In this document: positions 10,178 to 19,297 of the stretch, piece after piece | Numbering within the stretch: position 1 is the first letter of the stretch | Layout: each line of letters begins with the position of its first letter | Assembly: GCA_022340465.1 (NCBI GenBank) | Contig: JAJDNW010000001.1 | Span: forward strand, 1 to 44,541 | DNA from: Deltaproteobacteria bacterium | GTDB taxonomy: Bacteria; Desulfobacterota; Desulfobacteria; Desulfobacterales; B30-G6 | Direction of reading: 5' to 3' | DNA length: 44,541 bases | The notes under the pieces: model-generated | What the model saw: the letters and a program-made list of their open reading frames with translations, nothing else | Told to the model about the DNA's origin: nothing | Database searches by the model: none | Position numbers and translations under genes: made by a program

Positions 10178-11701
10178 TTATCTGTAGTCCCGGTAATCCA
10201 CCCCGTAACGTTTGGCCTTGTAGGCAAATTTCCTGACGGTCGTCTTGAGTATGTCCGACGCCTGGGTCACGTTCCCCCGGGTGTTTTTCAAAGCATCGAT
10301 GAGAATCTCCTTTTCGAGTTTGGCCACAGCCTCCTCCAGGGAGTGGGTCGGCATGGTATCGGACTCCGTTCCCGTCTGCAGCGTCGGCGGCAGGTTGTAG
10401 CTGTGGATCACCCCTTCCTCGCAGAGCAGAACGGCCCGTTCGATGCAGTTTTCCAGTTCCCGGACATTTCCCGGCCAGTGGTAGTCGATCAGCATGTCGA
10501 TGGCCGGCGTGGAAAAGCGCTTGATGGACTTATTGTTCTCCTTGGCGTATTTCTCCAGGAAATAATCCGCCAGCAGCAGGATGTCGGTTTTGCGCTCTCT
10601 GAGGGGCGGCATGTAGATGGGAAAGACGTTCAGGCGATAGTACAAATCCCCCCTGAAGGTTTCCGTCTCAACCGCCTCTTCCAGGTTTTTGTTGGTCGCC
10701 GCAATGATGCGCACGTCGATTTTTATGGTGGCGTGCCCTCCCACGCGCTCGAACTCTTTTTCCTGAAGCACGCGCAAAAGACGCACCTGGACGTCCAGCC
10801 CGATGGAGCCGATCTCGTCGAGGAAAATGGTTCCCTTGTTGGCCATTTCGAACTTTCCCAGCTTCTTGCTGATGGCGCCGGTAAAGGCCCCTTTTTCATG
10901 TCCGAACAGCTCACTCTCGATCAGGTTGGCAGGCAGGGCGGCACAGTTGACCTTCACGAAAGGCCCCTTGGCCCTCAAACTGTTGTAGTGAATGGAATTT
11001 GCCACCAGCTCCTTGCCGGTACCGCTTTCGCCGCGCACCAGTACCGTGGCGTTGCTTTTGGATACCTGGGATATCATCTGATAGACTTCACGCATCTTGT
11101 TGCTGTTGCCGACAATATCGGTAATGCGATATTTGTTCTTGAGTTCGCCCCTGAGCCTTCTGTTTTCTTCCCGCAACTGGTCCTTTTCGATGCGGATGGT
11201 TTCCAGGTTGATGACGTGTTGAGCAATCATCGTGGCAATCACGGCCATGAGATTCTTGCCTTTTTTCAAGGAATAGGTCTCGTCATACACCTTGTCCACA
11301 CTGAATGCCCCGATGACCTGCTTGCCCCTTTTCACCGGAACACAAATAAAGGAGATCTCATCCTTCATTTTCATTTTGCGCGAGGCGGTCCGGTTGAGAA
11401 ACAGCGGCTCCTGGCTGATTTTAGGAATGGCCAGCGCCTTTCCGGTTTCTATCACGCGCCCGGTGATGCCTTCGCCGATTTTGTATTTAACGCGCTCCAT
11501 GGCTTTTTTTGAAATGCCGTGGGCCACTTCGATGTTGATCTCGTTCCGCAAGGGATCCAGTATGGTAACGGCCCCCCGTTCCATTTTCATGGAATTGGAA
11601 AGGATGTCCAACACCTTGTACAATGACGTTTTCAGGTCCAGATGTTCGTTCAGGGCCTTGCTGATCTCATAAAGCAGGGTGGTTTCTTCTATCTTTTTCA
11701 T
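10178..11701 (-). CDS. nifA: NifA-type sigma-54 enhancer-binding activator (GAF-AAA-HTH)
   Basis: Activator of 507 aa that remodels closed sigma-54 RNA polymerase complexes by ATP hydrolysis. Domains: N-terminal GAF sensor (about 1-165); AAA+ domain (about 190-430) with Walker A GESGTGKE, the sigma-54 contact loop GAFTGA and Walker [11 protein letters not shown]-terminal Fis-type helix-turn-helix ([14 protein letters not shown]). The gene is convergent with glnA. The start at MKKIEE is chosen by homology to typical NifA starts; AGAGG lies just upstream. Six and twenty residues more are possible from in-frame upstream ATGs. I see no NifA-type TGT-N10-ACA sites at the two sigma-54 promoters here, so its targets may be nif genes elsewhere. 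The symbol is by family; no nif genes are in the window. Confidence 0.85.
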   Translation of the reverse strand: MKKIEETTLLYEISKALNEHLDLKTSLYKVLDILSNSMKMERGAVTILDPLRNEINIEVAHGISKKAMERVKYKIGEGITGRVIETGKALAIPKISQEPLFLNRTASRKMKMKDEISFICVPVKRGKQVIGAFSVDKVYDETYSLKKGKNLMAVIATMIAQHVINLETIRIEKDQLREENRRLRGELKNKYRITDIVGNSNKMREVYQMISQVSKSNATVLVRGESGTGKELVANSIHYNSLRAKGPFVKVNCAALPANLIESELFGHEKGAFTGAISKKLGKFEMANKGTIFLDEIGSIGLDVQVRLLRVLQEKEFERVGGHATIKIDVRIIAATNKNLEEAVETETFRGDLYYRLNVFPIYMPPLRERKTDILLLADYFLEKYAKENNKSIKRFSTPAIDMLIDYHWPGNVRELENCIERAVLLCEEGVIHSYNLPPTLQTGTESDTMPTHSLEEAVAKLEKEILIDALKNTRGNVTQASDILKTTVRKFAYKAKRYGVDYRDYR

Positions 11702-11760
11702 GGGTCCTCTGCGCTGCATCTTCCTGTCTTCACCGTTTCCGGTGAAAACAGAAAAAAACA

Positions 11761-11880
11761 TTGAACACTCCCCGCAGCAAGCTTAAGGGGAATCTTCACC
11801 GTAAGGAATTCTATCAATTATGATTCACTCGCTTACCCTGCAGCAAGCTGCAGGGAATGCGCTCGCTATCTCGGTTCATC
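11761..11880. repeat. 120-base interspersed repeat, copy R1
   Basis: Nearly identical (about 116 of 120 bases by my alignment) to 27266-27385. Both start TTGAACACTCCCCGCAGC and end CTCGGTTCATC, with unrelated flanks. It contains a near-hairpin CCCC...AGCAAGCT...GGGG and a perfect hairpin CCCTGCAGC-AA-GCTGCAGGG. Its left end is 59 bases upstream of the nifA-like start. Just to the right, CACGAAA...TTTCGTG forms another inverted repeat. No coding capacity; an 80-codon minus-strand frame across it is not credible. Confidence 0.85.
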
Positions 11881-12036
11881 ACGAAAGCGTGACAGGATGA
11901 ACCCACGAAAATTTCGATCGCACTTTCGTGTTTTTCCCTGTTCGTGTTTTCATGATCATCTTTCATTATCCTACACTGACCGTCTAAATTGCCATATGTT
12001 AACATTTTTGTAATTATTTTCAAGCCTCGATTGATG

Positions 12037-12105
12037 CCCCCCCGCCGCAAGCTCAAGGGGAATCTTCACCGTAAGGAATGCTATCAATTATGATTCGCTC
12101 GCTTC
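12037..12105. repeat. Partial copy R2 of the 120-base repeat
   Basis: Shares the segment from CCCCGC-GCAAGCT to GATTCGCTCGCTT with R1 and R3, with several changes, but lacks the terminal CCCTGCAG hairpin half. The non-coding stretch 11702-12351 thus holds R1, R2 and, at 12229-12254, a short motif (CTCACCACCCGCTGCGCTCGA) that recurs near 41520. I see no credible gene or clear promoter in the rest. Confidence 0.75.
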
Positions 12106-12351
12106 AAAATTGTGCCCTGCCCTCCCCTGTTTGCGATCAGGCCCGTTATGCGGTATGCTGCCCTCATAGCGGCATGGTTCCGATCACCATGAAGGTGGCA
12201 TGTCAATGGCTCTGAAAGGGCATCGTCTGTCTCACCACCCGCTGCGCTCGAACCAAAGAGGACGCCGAGGAACTAATTTTAGGGTTCGAGAGGCCGAGTG
12301 ACCAAGTGAAAAAGAGGCCAGGTGTTGTCTGGATATCGCTGGAGCAGCCCA

Positions 12352-13536
12352 ATGATTCTGCACATCGACATGGACGCCTTTTACGCCTCCGTCGAGCAAC
12401 GCGACAATTCGGCGCTGAAGGACAAATGCGTCATCGTGGGGGGGACATCCGGGAGGGGGGTGGTTTCGGCCGCCAGCTACGAGGCCCGGAAATTCGGAGT
12501 CCATTCCGCCATGCCCATATTCCAGGCACGCCGGATATGCCCGGATGGTGTCTACATCCACCCTCGCATGGCGCGTTACCGTGAGGTCTCGCAGCAGATA
12601 ATGGAGGTGCTGCAAGGCTTTTCCCCCCTGGTCGAGCCCGTATCCATCGACGAGGCGTTCGTTGACACCGCCGGCTGCGAACGCCTTAAGGGAACGCCGG
12701 AAACCATTGCCCGCTCCATCAAGGCCCGCATCGTGCAAGAAACCCGTCTGACCTGCTCCATTGGGGTGGCGCCCGTCCGCTTCCTGGCTAAAATCGCCTC
12801 GGACCTTCACAAACCCGACGGTCTGACTGTCATTCATCCACAGGAGGTTACCCGATTCATAGAAACGCTTCCCATTGAAAAAGTGCCCGGCGTAGGAATG
12901 AACGCCCGACGGATTCTGGAGGATGCCGGCATTCGCCACCTGGGGGACGTACCTCTCCATTCGCTGCGTTCCCTGGAGAAAAAACTCGGTAAATTCGGCC
13001 GCCGTCTTGCGGAGCTGGCCGCCGGCATCGACAAAACACCGGTTTCACCCGACAGTGACCGCAAATCCATCAGCTCGGAAAAAACCCTGGATCGCAACAC
13101 CCGTGACCGGGAGCAATTGGAAAAAATACTGCTGCTGCAGGCACAGGACGTCGCCCGCGATCTCCGTATAAAAGCGTTCCGGGCGCGGACCATCACCCTG
13201 AAGATCAAACAGGCCGATTTCAAGCAGTTCACCCGCAACAAGACAATCGGCATTCCGACCCAGTCTTCCGAGACCATCTACGCAACCGCTCTCGAACTTT
13301 TCCGCCGGTGCCGCCTCACCCAGGCGGTCCGCTTGATCGGCGTGGGCGCCTCCGGGTTCATCAGCGACACCGTACCGGTCCAGATGGAAATCTTCGCCTC
13401 GACGGCAAAGAGCCAGGATCGAACATGGGCGGACGTGGACCGCGCTCTCGACCGGATATCCGAAAAATTCGGCCGCGATGCCGTAAAACGCGCCGTTCTG
13501 GCCGGAAACCGTCCCCTGCCCAAAAGCAGGACCTAA
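12352..13536 (+). CDS. dinB: DNA polymerase IV (Y-family translesion polymerase)
   Basis: Error-prone polymerase of 394 aa for bypass of damaged template. Seen: N-terminal catalytic motif HIDMDAFYASVEQ; second acidic motif SIDEAFVD; steric-gate aromatic at the DAFYAS position; helix-hairpin-helix KVPGVGMNARRIL; little-finger domain at the C-terminal third. It lacks the terminal beta-clamp motif of E. coli Pol IV in obvious form. ATG 12352 is chosen because it begins the canonical MILHIDMD and GGAG lies 7 bases upstream; the ten residues available from GTG/TTG 12322 are not conserved in the family. No LexA box was recognised upstream. Confidence 0.95.
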   Translation: MILHIDMDAFYASVEQRDNSALKDKCVIVGGTSGRGVVSAASYEARKFGVHSAMPIFQARRICPDGVYIHPRMARYREVSQQIMEVLQGFSPLVEPVSIDEAFVDTAGCERLKGTPETIARSIKARIVQETRLTCSIGVAPVRFLAKIASDLHKPDGLTVIHPQEVTRFIETLPIEKVPGVGMNARRILEDAGIRHLGDVPLHSLRSLEKKLGKFGRRLAELAAGIDKTPVSPDSDRKSISSEKTLDRNTRDREQLEKILLLQAQDVARDLRIKAFRARTITLKIKQADFKQFTRNKTIGIPTQSSETIYATALELFRRCRLTQAVRLIGVGASGFISDTVPVQMEIFASTAKSQDRTWADVDRALDRISEKFGRDAVKRAVLAGNRPLPKSRT

Positions 13537-13592
13537 CGCCTTTCGTAAGCCCCGGATCTGCCGGAGGTCGCTGACCTGGTCAGGAACAACCA

Positions 13593-13621
13593 TTGACACA
13601 CCCCCACTTTATTTATATGTT
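13593..13621 (+). promoter_or_regulatory. Sigma-70 promoter for the dipeptide-type ABC operon
   Basis: TTGACA (13593-13598), 17-base spacer, TATGTT (13616-13621). A 13-base perfect dyad, CTGACCTGGTCAG (13571-13583), lies 9 bases upstream and could be an operator. The leader near the start codon contains TAACCTT...AAGGTTA (13691-13714), which partly pairs the ribosome-binding site. Confidence 0.55.
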
Positions 13622-13716
13622 GGCGTCAGACATCCCCGTTCCGATCAACCATTAAAGAAATCGCGGCTTAAAGATCCGATAGCTGCGCACTAACCTTAAA
13701 CGAAAGAAAGGTTAAA

Positions 13717-14673
13717 ATGAAACGCATTGCGGCTCTAGTAGGCAAGCGGCTTTTCCTCGGTTTAGCGACCATCATTGTCATCTCCGTTTTGATCTTTGTC
13801 GGCATCGAAGCGCTGCCCGGCGATCTGGCCGAGGCTATCCTGGGGCAAGAGGCCACGCCGGAAACCGTGGCGGCCTTCCGCAGGGAACTGAAACTGGACC
13901 TGCCGGCCCACGTGCGCTACTTCGCCTGGCTGGGGGGTATTTTAAAAGGGGATCTGGGCAATTCACTGGCCAACGGCCGCCCCATTGCGGGACTGATCGG
14001 GTGGCGGTTTGCAAACACCCTTTTCCTGGCCGCCATGGCCGCCGTGATTGCCGTGCCCGTTGCCGTCATCCTGGGTATACTGGCGGCCTTGTACCGCAAT
14101 TCCCTGTTCGACAAAATCATTTCCATGGCCACCCTCAGCACCATCTCCTTCCCGGAATTTTTTGTGGCTTACATCCTGATCGTCCTATTTTCGGTAAAGA
14201 TCGAGCTCTTTCCCAGCATCTCGAACATTAACAGCCAAATGCATTTCTGGGAAAAGTTAGACGCCATCGTCCTGCCGTGCCTGACACTCACGCTGGTGGT
14301 CGTGGCCCACATGATGCGCCAGACCAGGGCCGCCATCATCAACATTTTGGCCAGCCCGTTCATCGAGATGGCGAGGCTGAAGGGCCTCAAGCCTGTACGC
14401 GTTATCGTCCTGCACGCCTTCCCCAACGCTCTGTCGCCGGTCATCAACGTCATCGCACTCAATCTCGCCTACCTGGTGGTGGGCGTGGTCATTGTCGAGG
14501 TGGTGTTCGTCTACCCGGGCTTGGGCCAGCTTTTGGTGGACTCCGTATCCAAAAGGGACATCCCGGTCGTCCAGGCCAGCGGACTGGTATTTGCGGCCAC
14601 TTATGTCACCCTCAACCTGCTGGCGGATATTCTGTCCATCATCAGCAACCCGCGATTGAGAAACCCACGGTAA
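13717..14673 (+). CDS. Dipeptide/oligopeptide-type ABC transporter permease, DppB family
   Basis: Inner-membrane permease of 318 aa, with about six transmembrane helices. The first helix is LFLGLATIIVISVLIFVGIEALPGD, and the ALPGD-type periplasmic segment is typical of the DppB family. The C-terminal half has the EAA-loop contact region for the ATPase (EMARLKGLKPVRVIVLHAFP). The first gene of a three-gene unit DppB-DppC-DppDF; GAAAGG precedes ATG 13717. No substrate-binding protein gene is found in the unit, so the specificity (peptides, nickel, sugars or others) cannot be read. Confidence 0.88.
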   Translation: MKRIAALVGKRLFLGLATIIVISVLIFVGIEALPGDLAEAILGQEATPETVAAFRRELKLDLPAHVRYFAWLGGILKGDLGNSLANGRPIAGLIGWRFANTLFLAAMAAVIAVPVAVILGILAALYRNSLFDKIISMATLSTISFPEFFVAYILIVLFSVKIELFPSISNINSQMHFWEKLDAIVLPCLTLTLVVVAHMMRQTRAAIINILASPFIEMARLKGLKPVRVIVLHAFPNALSPVINVIALNLAYLVVGVVIVEVVFVYPGLGQLLVDSVSKRDIPVVQASGLVFAATYVTLNLLADILSIISNPRLRNPR

Positions 14674-14701
14674 GCAAAGAGAGAAGGAGACAGAGAAGGA
14701 T

Positions 14702-15526
14702 ATGAACTTTTTCAAGTTGCTGCGACAATCTCCCTGGAGCGCCCGCATCGGTATGGCCATGGTACTTATCAACGTGTTGGCCGCCATTCTCGCACCGCTT
14801 ATCTGCCCCTACGGTGAAACCGAAGTGGTCGGCGACGTTTGGATGACGCCCGGCGGTGACAACTACCTGGGAACCGACCATCTGGGCAGGGACTTGTATA
14901 CCCGGCTTATCTACGGTGCCAGGAACACCATCGCCATCGCGTTCGTCACCACCCTGCTGTCGTTCTTCGTCGGTTCCATCATGGGTTTTTTTGCCGCGAC
15001 CCTTGGTGGCTGGACGGACCTCGCCATCAGCCGCGTTATCGATATTCTGATGGCCTTTCCCACCCTGATTTTCGCCCTGATGGTTCTCTCCGTGGTCGGC
15101 ACCGGTACAACGGCCCTGATTGTCGTCATCGCGCTGCTGGATTCGACCCGTGTATTCCGCCTTTCCCGGGCCGTGGCCATGGACATCGCCGTGATGGAAT
15201 ATGTAGAAGCCGCACGCCTGCGCGGCGAGCGCATCTGGTGGCTCATGCGGCATGAAATTCTGCCCAACGCGCTGCCGCCCCTGGTAGCCGAATTCGGTCT
15301 GCGTTTCTGCTTCGTCTTTCTTTTCATCGCCGCCTTGAGCTTTTTGGGACTGGGCATCCAACCCCCCACGGCCGACTGGGGGGGGATGGTGCGCGAAAAT
15401 GCAGGCGCCATCACTTTCGGCATCTTGACCCCGCTGTTTCCGGCAGGAGCCATCGCTTTTCTGACCGTGGGAGTCAACTTGATTGTCGACTGGTTCCTGC
15501 AGATTGCCAGCGGGCTGAAAGACTAA
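14702..15526 (+). CDS. Dipeptide/oligopeptide-type ABC transporter permease, DppC family
   Basis: Second permease of the importer, 274 aa. Seen: the family N-terminal segment with a first helix around residues 18-38; GTDHLGRDLYTRLIYGAR, the DppC signature; an EAA loop (YVEAARLRGERIWWLMRHEI) that docks on the ATPase; and LSFLGLGIQPPTADWGGMV, which is strongly conserved in this family. A good ribosome-binding site (AAGGAG, then GAAGGA) precedes ATG 14702, 28 bases after the first permease. Confidence 0.9.
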   Translation: MNFFKLLRQSPWSARIGMAMVLINVLAAILAPLICPYGETEVVGDVWMTPGGDNYLGTDHLGRDLYTRLIYGARNTIAIAFVTTLLSFFVGSIMGFFAATLGGWTDLAISRVIDILMAFPTLIFALMVLSVVGTGTTALIVVIALLDSTRVFRLSRAVAMDIAVMEYVEAARLRGERIWWLMRHEILPNALPPLVAEFGLRFCFVFLFIAALSFLGLGIQPPTADWGGMVRENAGAITFGILTPLFPAGAIAFLTVGVNLIVDWFLQIASGLKD

Positions 15527-15636
15527 ATGACGCTAAGCAGATGACAGCGAAGCAAAATGACCGTAGTTAATATGGATACTATTGATCGGAACTGAATAAG
15601 AAAATTTACGAGACTGCAACCATCAAAGGAACAGAT

Positions 15637-17274
15637 ATGGCACCGTTGTTGAAAATGCGTAAAATCTTCATCGAGGGGATGAGTGACGAAAAGTGGAATC
15701 CCATCATCAAGGGCCTCGACCTCACCCTGGAGAGGGGCGAAGTGCTGGGGCTCATCGGTGAATCCGGGGCCGGCAAATCGACGCTGGGCATCGCCTCCAT
15801 GGCCTATACGCGCCAGGGGTGCAGGATCTCCTCCGGTTCCATCGTTTTTGACGGCAAGGAGCTGTTCGGGGCGCCCAAGGAAACCCTGCGGAAAATACGC
15901 GGCAACCGCATCGCCTATGTGGCTCAGAGCGCCGCGGCCTCCTTCAACCCCGCCCACCGCCTGATCAAACAGTATGCCGAGTCCCCGGTTCGGCACGGTG
16001 TCATGAGCTTCGAGGAAGCCGCCAGGGAAGCCAAGGACATCTATAAGCGGCTGCTGCTGCCGGACCCGGATCACATCGGCTACCGCTACCCCCACCAGGT
16101 ATCCGGCGGCCAGTTGCAGCGCGCCATGGTGGCCATGGCCATGTCCTGCCGTCCCGATCTGATCATCTTTGACGAACCCACTACGGCCCTGGACGTGACC
16201 ACCCAGATCGAAGTCCTGGCGGCCATCAAGCGCATCGTTCGGCAGTTCAACACCTCCGCCATCTACATCACCCACGACCTGGCCGTGGTTGCCCAGGTCG
16301 CCGACCGCATCATGGTGCTGCGCTACGGCAACCTGGTGGAAGAAAACGACGCCCGGGAAATGATCGCCAACCCCAGGGAAGACTACACCCGCAGGCTTTT
16401 GTCGGTCCGCACACTCAAGGAGGAAAAGGATCTTTCAGAAAGTGAAAAAGACGTCATCCTGGAGGTCAACAACGTCACCGCCAGTTATACCGGCAAAACC
16501 AATGTCCTCGAAGATATCGATTTAAAAATCCGCAAGGGTAGAACGGTGGCACTGGTGGGGGAATCGGGCAGCGGCAAGAGCACCCTGGCCCGGGTGATCA
16601 CCGGCCTGCTGCCGCCCACAAAGGGCAATGTGTTGTACGAAGGCAATGAACTGTCACGGGAGCTGAAATCGCGACCCAAGGAGCAGTTGCGGGTCATGCA
16701 GATGATCTATCAGATGCCCGACACCGCCTTGAACCCCAAGCAGAAGGTGCACAGAATCATCGGCCGACCGCTGCAGTTCTACTTCGGCATGCATGAAAAA
16801 GATCGTGAACAGAGGGTTTACGAACTGCTGGAAAAGATCGAACTGTCGGAAAAATATTACGACCGCTATCCTACCGAACTTTCCGGTGGTGAAAAACAAC
16901 GCATCTGCATCGCCCGCGCGCTGGCCGCGGAACCCGACCTGATCATCTGCGACGAAGTCACGTCGGCCCTGGACCAGCTCGTTGCCGAAGGCATCCTCAA
17001 GCTGCTGCAGGATCTGCAGAACGAACTCAGGGTTTCCTACCTCTTCATCACCCACGACCTGGCAACGGTGAAGGCCATTGCCGATGAAATCGTGGTCATG
17101 CTCCAGGGCAGGATCGTCGAGCAGGGTGTCAAAAAAGAGATCCTGACGCCGCCCCATCACGAGTACACGGATCTTCTGCTTTCATCCGTTCCCGAAATGG
17201 ACCCCGACTGGCTGGACAATCTGCTTGCGGAAAGGAAAGCAAAAGGAAAGCTGTCTACGTTCATGGACGCTTAA
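15637..17274 (+). CDS. Fused double ATPase of dipeptide-type ABC importer (DppD-DppF)
   Basis: Single chain of 545 aa with two complete ABC cassettes. Cassette 1 (about 1-265): Walker A GESGAGKST, signature VSGGQLQR, Walker B LIIFDEP, H-loop ITHDLA. Cassette 2 (about 275-530): GESGSGKST, LSGGEKQR, LIICDEV, ITHDLA. In the E. coli dipeptide importer these are separate subunits; here the fusion fixes one copy of each per transporter. Both sites look catalytically complete. The second Walker B is followed by Val where Pro is usual. The stop codon adjoins the shared terminator at 17274-17324. Confidence 0.92.
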   Translation: MAPLLKMRKIFIEGMSDEKWNPIIKGLDLTLERGEVLGLIGESGAGKSTLGIASMAYTRQGCRISSGSIVFDGKELFGAPKETLRKIRGNRIAYVAQSAAASFNPAHRLIKQYAESPVRHGVMSFEEAAREAKDIYKRLLLPDPDHIGYRYPHQVSGGQLQRAMVAMAMSCRPDLIIFDEPTTALDVTTQIEVLAAIKRIVRQFNTSAIYITHDLAVVAQVADRIMVLRYGNLVEENDAREMIANPREDYTRRLLSVRTLKEEKDLSESEKDVILEVNNVTASYTGKTNVLEDIDLKIRKGRTVALVGESGSGKSTLARVITGLLPPTKGNVLYEGNELSRELKSRPKEQLRVMQMIYQMPDTALNPKQKVHRIIGRPLQFYFGMHEKDREQRVYELLEKIELSEKYYDRYPTELSGGEKQRICIARALAAEPDLIICDEVTSALDQLVAEGILKLLQDLQNELRVSYLFITHDLATVKAIADEIVVMLQGRIVEQGVKKEILTPPHHEYTDLLLSSVPEMDPDWLDNLLAERKAKGKLSTFMDA

Positions 17275-17324
17275 AAATAAAAAAGCCGCTTACGATTGAA
17301 ATCGCGCGGGGCCTTTTTTATTTT
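17274..17324. terminator. Bidirectional terminator between the dipeptide ABC operon and potA
   Basis: AAAATAAAAAAGCC (17274-17287) pairs with GGCCTTTTTTATTTT (17310-17324), with one bulged C. Runs of A and T on either side suit both convergent operons. The right arm includes the potA stop codon. Confidence 0.7.
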
Positions 17325-18424
17325 GTTAACACCAGCGTGTCGGCCGGTTTCCAGGAAATCCAGACATCGCTGCCGATCAGGATCGACGTGGCCGTGTCGC
17401 TCTCTCGATTCCTCACTTCGACCATCAGTTCCCTGCCGGAGCTGTTTTCCAGAAATACCTGGCAGGTGCTGCCGTAGTAAACCACATTAACTACCCTGCT
17501 GCGGAACTTGATCCGCTCTCCGTCGGGTTCGACGTTTGTCAGATCGAGCTTTTCCGGGCGTATCGCCAGGATGACCTGGCCCTCGGCCCGCTCACCGGCG
17601 GGAAGCGTGTCCATCGGAACCAACGCCTTGCCGGCGCCCTCGATGTCGACCACCAGGCTGCGGCCCTCCACACCCATGACATCGGCCTTCAGCTGGTTGA
17701 TCTTGCCGATAAAATCAGCACAAAATCTGCTGTTGGGCCTCTCGTACAGCTGCAGCGGCCCGTCCACCTGCTTCACTTCACCGTCCTTCATTACGGCAAT
17801 ACGGTCGGCCGTCGACAGCGCTTCCGATTGTGAGTGGGTGACGATGATGAAGGTAATGCCCACCGATTTCTGCAGGTTGACCAGTTCGATCTGCATGGCC
17901 TCCCGCAGCTTGGCGTCCAGGGCCGACAAGGGCTCGTCCAGGAGCAAAACCTTGGGTTTCTTCACCAGCGCCCTCGCCAGCGCGACCCTCTGCTGCTGGC
18001 CGCCTGAAAGCTGGTGCGGCATTCTGTGCTCGAATCCGCCCAGCTTGACCAGTTCCAGGGCTTCCGGCACCAGTTTCTGGATGTCGTTGTCCTTGATTCC
18101 GGTGACCTTCAGCCCGTAGGCCACGTTTTTGGCCACGGTCATGTGGGGAAAAACCGCGTATGATTGAAACACCATGTTGACCGGCCGGCGGTTGGGATCG
18201 ACACCTTCCATATCCTGACCGCCCACGATGATCCTCCCGCTGGTGGGATTTTCAAAACCGGCGATCATACGCAGCAGGGTCGTCTTTCCGCATCCGGAAG
18301 GTCCCAGCAGGGCAAAAAATTCACCCTCGGCGATGTCGAGGCTGACATCGTCAACCGCCGTGACCGTGCGGTTGAAAATTTTCGTGACATTCTTGATGCT
18401 GATGATCGGTTGCTTGTCTGTCAT
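17318..18424 (-). CDS. potA: Spermidine/putrescine ABC transporter ATP-binding protein
   Basis: ATPase of a polyamine-type importer, 368 aa. Cassette at about 8-240: Walker A GPSGCGKTT, Q-loop FQSYAVFPHMTV, signature LSGGQQQR, Walker B LLLDEPLSALD, H-loop VTHSQSEAL (the usual D-Q-E is S-Q-S, while the catalytic His is kept). A C-terminal TOBE domain follows (about 280-365; AIRPEKLDL). It overlaps potC by four bases, so coupled translation is likely. It is the last gene of potD-potB-potC-potA, read leftwards. Confidence 0.93.
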   Translation of the reverse strand: MTDKQPIISIKNVTKIFNRTVTAVDDVSLDIAEGEFFALLGPSGCGKTTLLRMIAGFENPTSGRIIVGGQDMEGVDPNRRPVNMVFQSYAVFPHMTVAKNVAYGLKVTGIKDNDIQKLVPEALELVKLGGFEHRMPHQLSGGQQQRVALARALVKKPKVLLLDEPLSALDAKLREAMQIELVNLQKSVGITFIIVTHSQSEALSTADRIAVMKDGEVKQVDGPLQLYERPNSRFCADFIGKINQLKADVMGVEGRSLVVDIEGAGKALVPMDTLPAGERAEGQVILAIRPEKLDLTNVEPDGERIKFRSRVVNVVYYGSTCQVFLENSSGRELMVEVRNRESDTATSILIGSDVWISWKPADTLVLTK

Positions 18425-19296
18425 ACGGGCAGTCCTTTATTCTTCCCTCCGCGGGCCTGGAGAACCATGGTCACTACCGTCAGCAGCAGGGTCATGGCTA
18501 TCAACACCGAGGATGCGGCATTGACCTCCGGCGTCACGCTGAAGCGCACCATGGAAAATATTTTTATGGGCAGGGTCGTGGATCCCGGTCCGGAGGTGAA
18601 AAAGGTGATCACAAAATCGTCGAGTGAGAGGGTCAGGGCCAGCAGCGCGCCCGCAACGATTCCCGGCATCATGTACGGCAACGTGACGTCCCTGAAGGTC
18701 TGCCACTGGTTGGCCCCCAGGTCGCGGGCCGCTTCCTCCAAGGATTGATCGAAGCCGGCCATGCGGGCCCGCACCACCACTGCCACGAAGGGCAGGCTGA
18801 AGGCTATGTGGCTGACCGTAATGGTAAACAGGCCCAGATCGATGTGCAGGCGCGAAAAGAAAGCCAGCATGGCAACGCCCATGCAGATCTCCGGTATGAT
18901 GATCGGCAGGTGGATCCAGCCGTCGAAGGCGTTTTTGCCCGGAAACTTGAACCGGTACAGGGCCAGCCCGAGCATGGCCCCCAAAAGCGTGGAGACCGCC
19001 GTCGAGATGCCCGCCACGATGAGGCTGTTCAAAAAGGCATCGAAGAGGGAGTCGTTGTGAAAGGCCTTCACATAGTACTTGAACGTAAAGCCGCGCCAGG
19101 TAATGTTCCGCCGGCTGTTGTTGAAACTGAAGGCAACCAGGGCCACGATCGGAAAATAGAGAAAAATGAAATTGAGCAGCATCACCAGCTGAAACCACTT
19201 CTTGCGGGTGTACTCCAGCGGGGTCGGCCGCGCCTTTTTTACACGGGGCCGCGAACCCTTTTCGCGGCTGCTGTTTTGCAAAGACCTGTCCGACAT
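18421..19296 (-). CDS. potC: Spermidine/putrescine ABC transporter permease
   Basis: Inner-membrane permease of 291 aa. After a basic, charged cytoplasmic N-terminus of about 35 residues, the first helix is VMLLNFIFLYFPIVALVAFS. The family segment FSFNNSR follows, then five more helices. The EAA loop (SLEEAARDLGANQWQTFRDV) docks on PotA; LSLDDFVITFFTSGPG is the PotC signature. The start is one base after the potB stop region, indicating tight coupling. Confidence 0.92.
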   Translation of the reverse strand: MSDRSLQNSSREKGSRPRVKKARPTPLEYTRKKWFQLVMLLNFIFLYFPIVALVAFSFNNSRRNITWRGFTFKYYVKAFHNDSLFDAFLNSLIVAGISTAVSTLLGAMLGLALYRFKFPGKNAFDGWIHLPIIIPEICMGVAMLAFFSRLHIDLGLFTITVSHIAFSLPFVAVVVRARMAGFDQSLEEAARDLGANQWQTFRDVTLPYMMPGIVAGALLALTLSLDDFVITFFTSGPGSTTLPIKIFSMVRFSVTPEVNAASSVLIAMTLLLTVVTMVLQARGGKNKGLPV

Positions 19297-19297
19297 G

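Noticed and set aside
10151-11512. A 453-codon plus-strand frame opposite the nifA-like gene
   Set aside because: Antisense shadow of a gene with clear AAA+ motifs.
12001-12012. TACAAAAATGTT (minus strand) as a third copy of the enhancer motif, upstream of the nifA-like gene
   Set aside because: The partner site 19 bases on and a sigma-54 promoter are both absent, so it is likely chance in AT-rich DNA.
11814-12056. An 80-codon minus-strand frame across the spacer
   Set aside because: It runs through repeat R1 and its hairpins, has no ribosome-binding site and no recognisable protein.
12196-12211. TGGCATGTCAATGGCT as a sigma-54 promoter before dinB
   Set aside because: GG and GC are 10 bases apart, but the -12 element is TGGC rather than TTGC, no enhancer pair is nearby, and dinB is not a usual sigma-54 target.
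13691-13714. TAACCTT/AAGGTTA as a translational switch for the dipeptide ABC operon
   Set aside because: Only seven AT-rich pairs with a 10-base loop; too weak to claim by itself.
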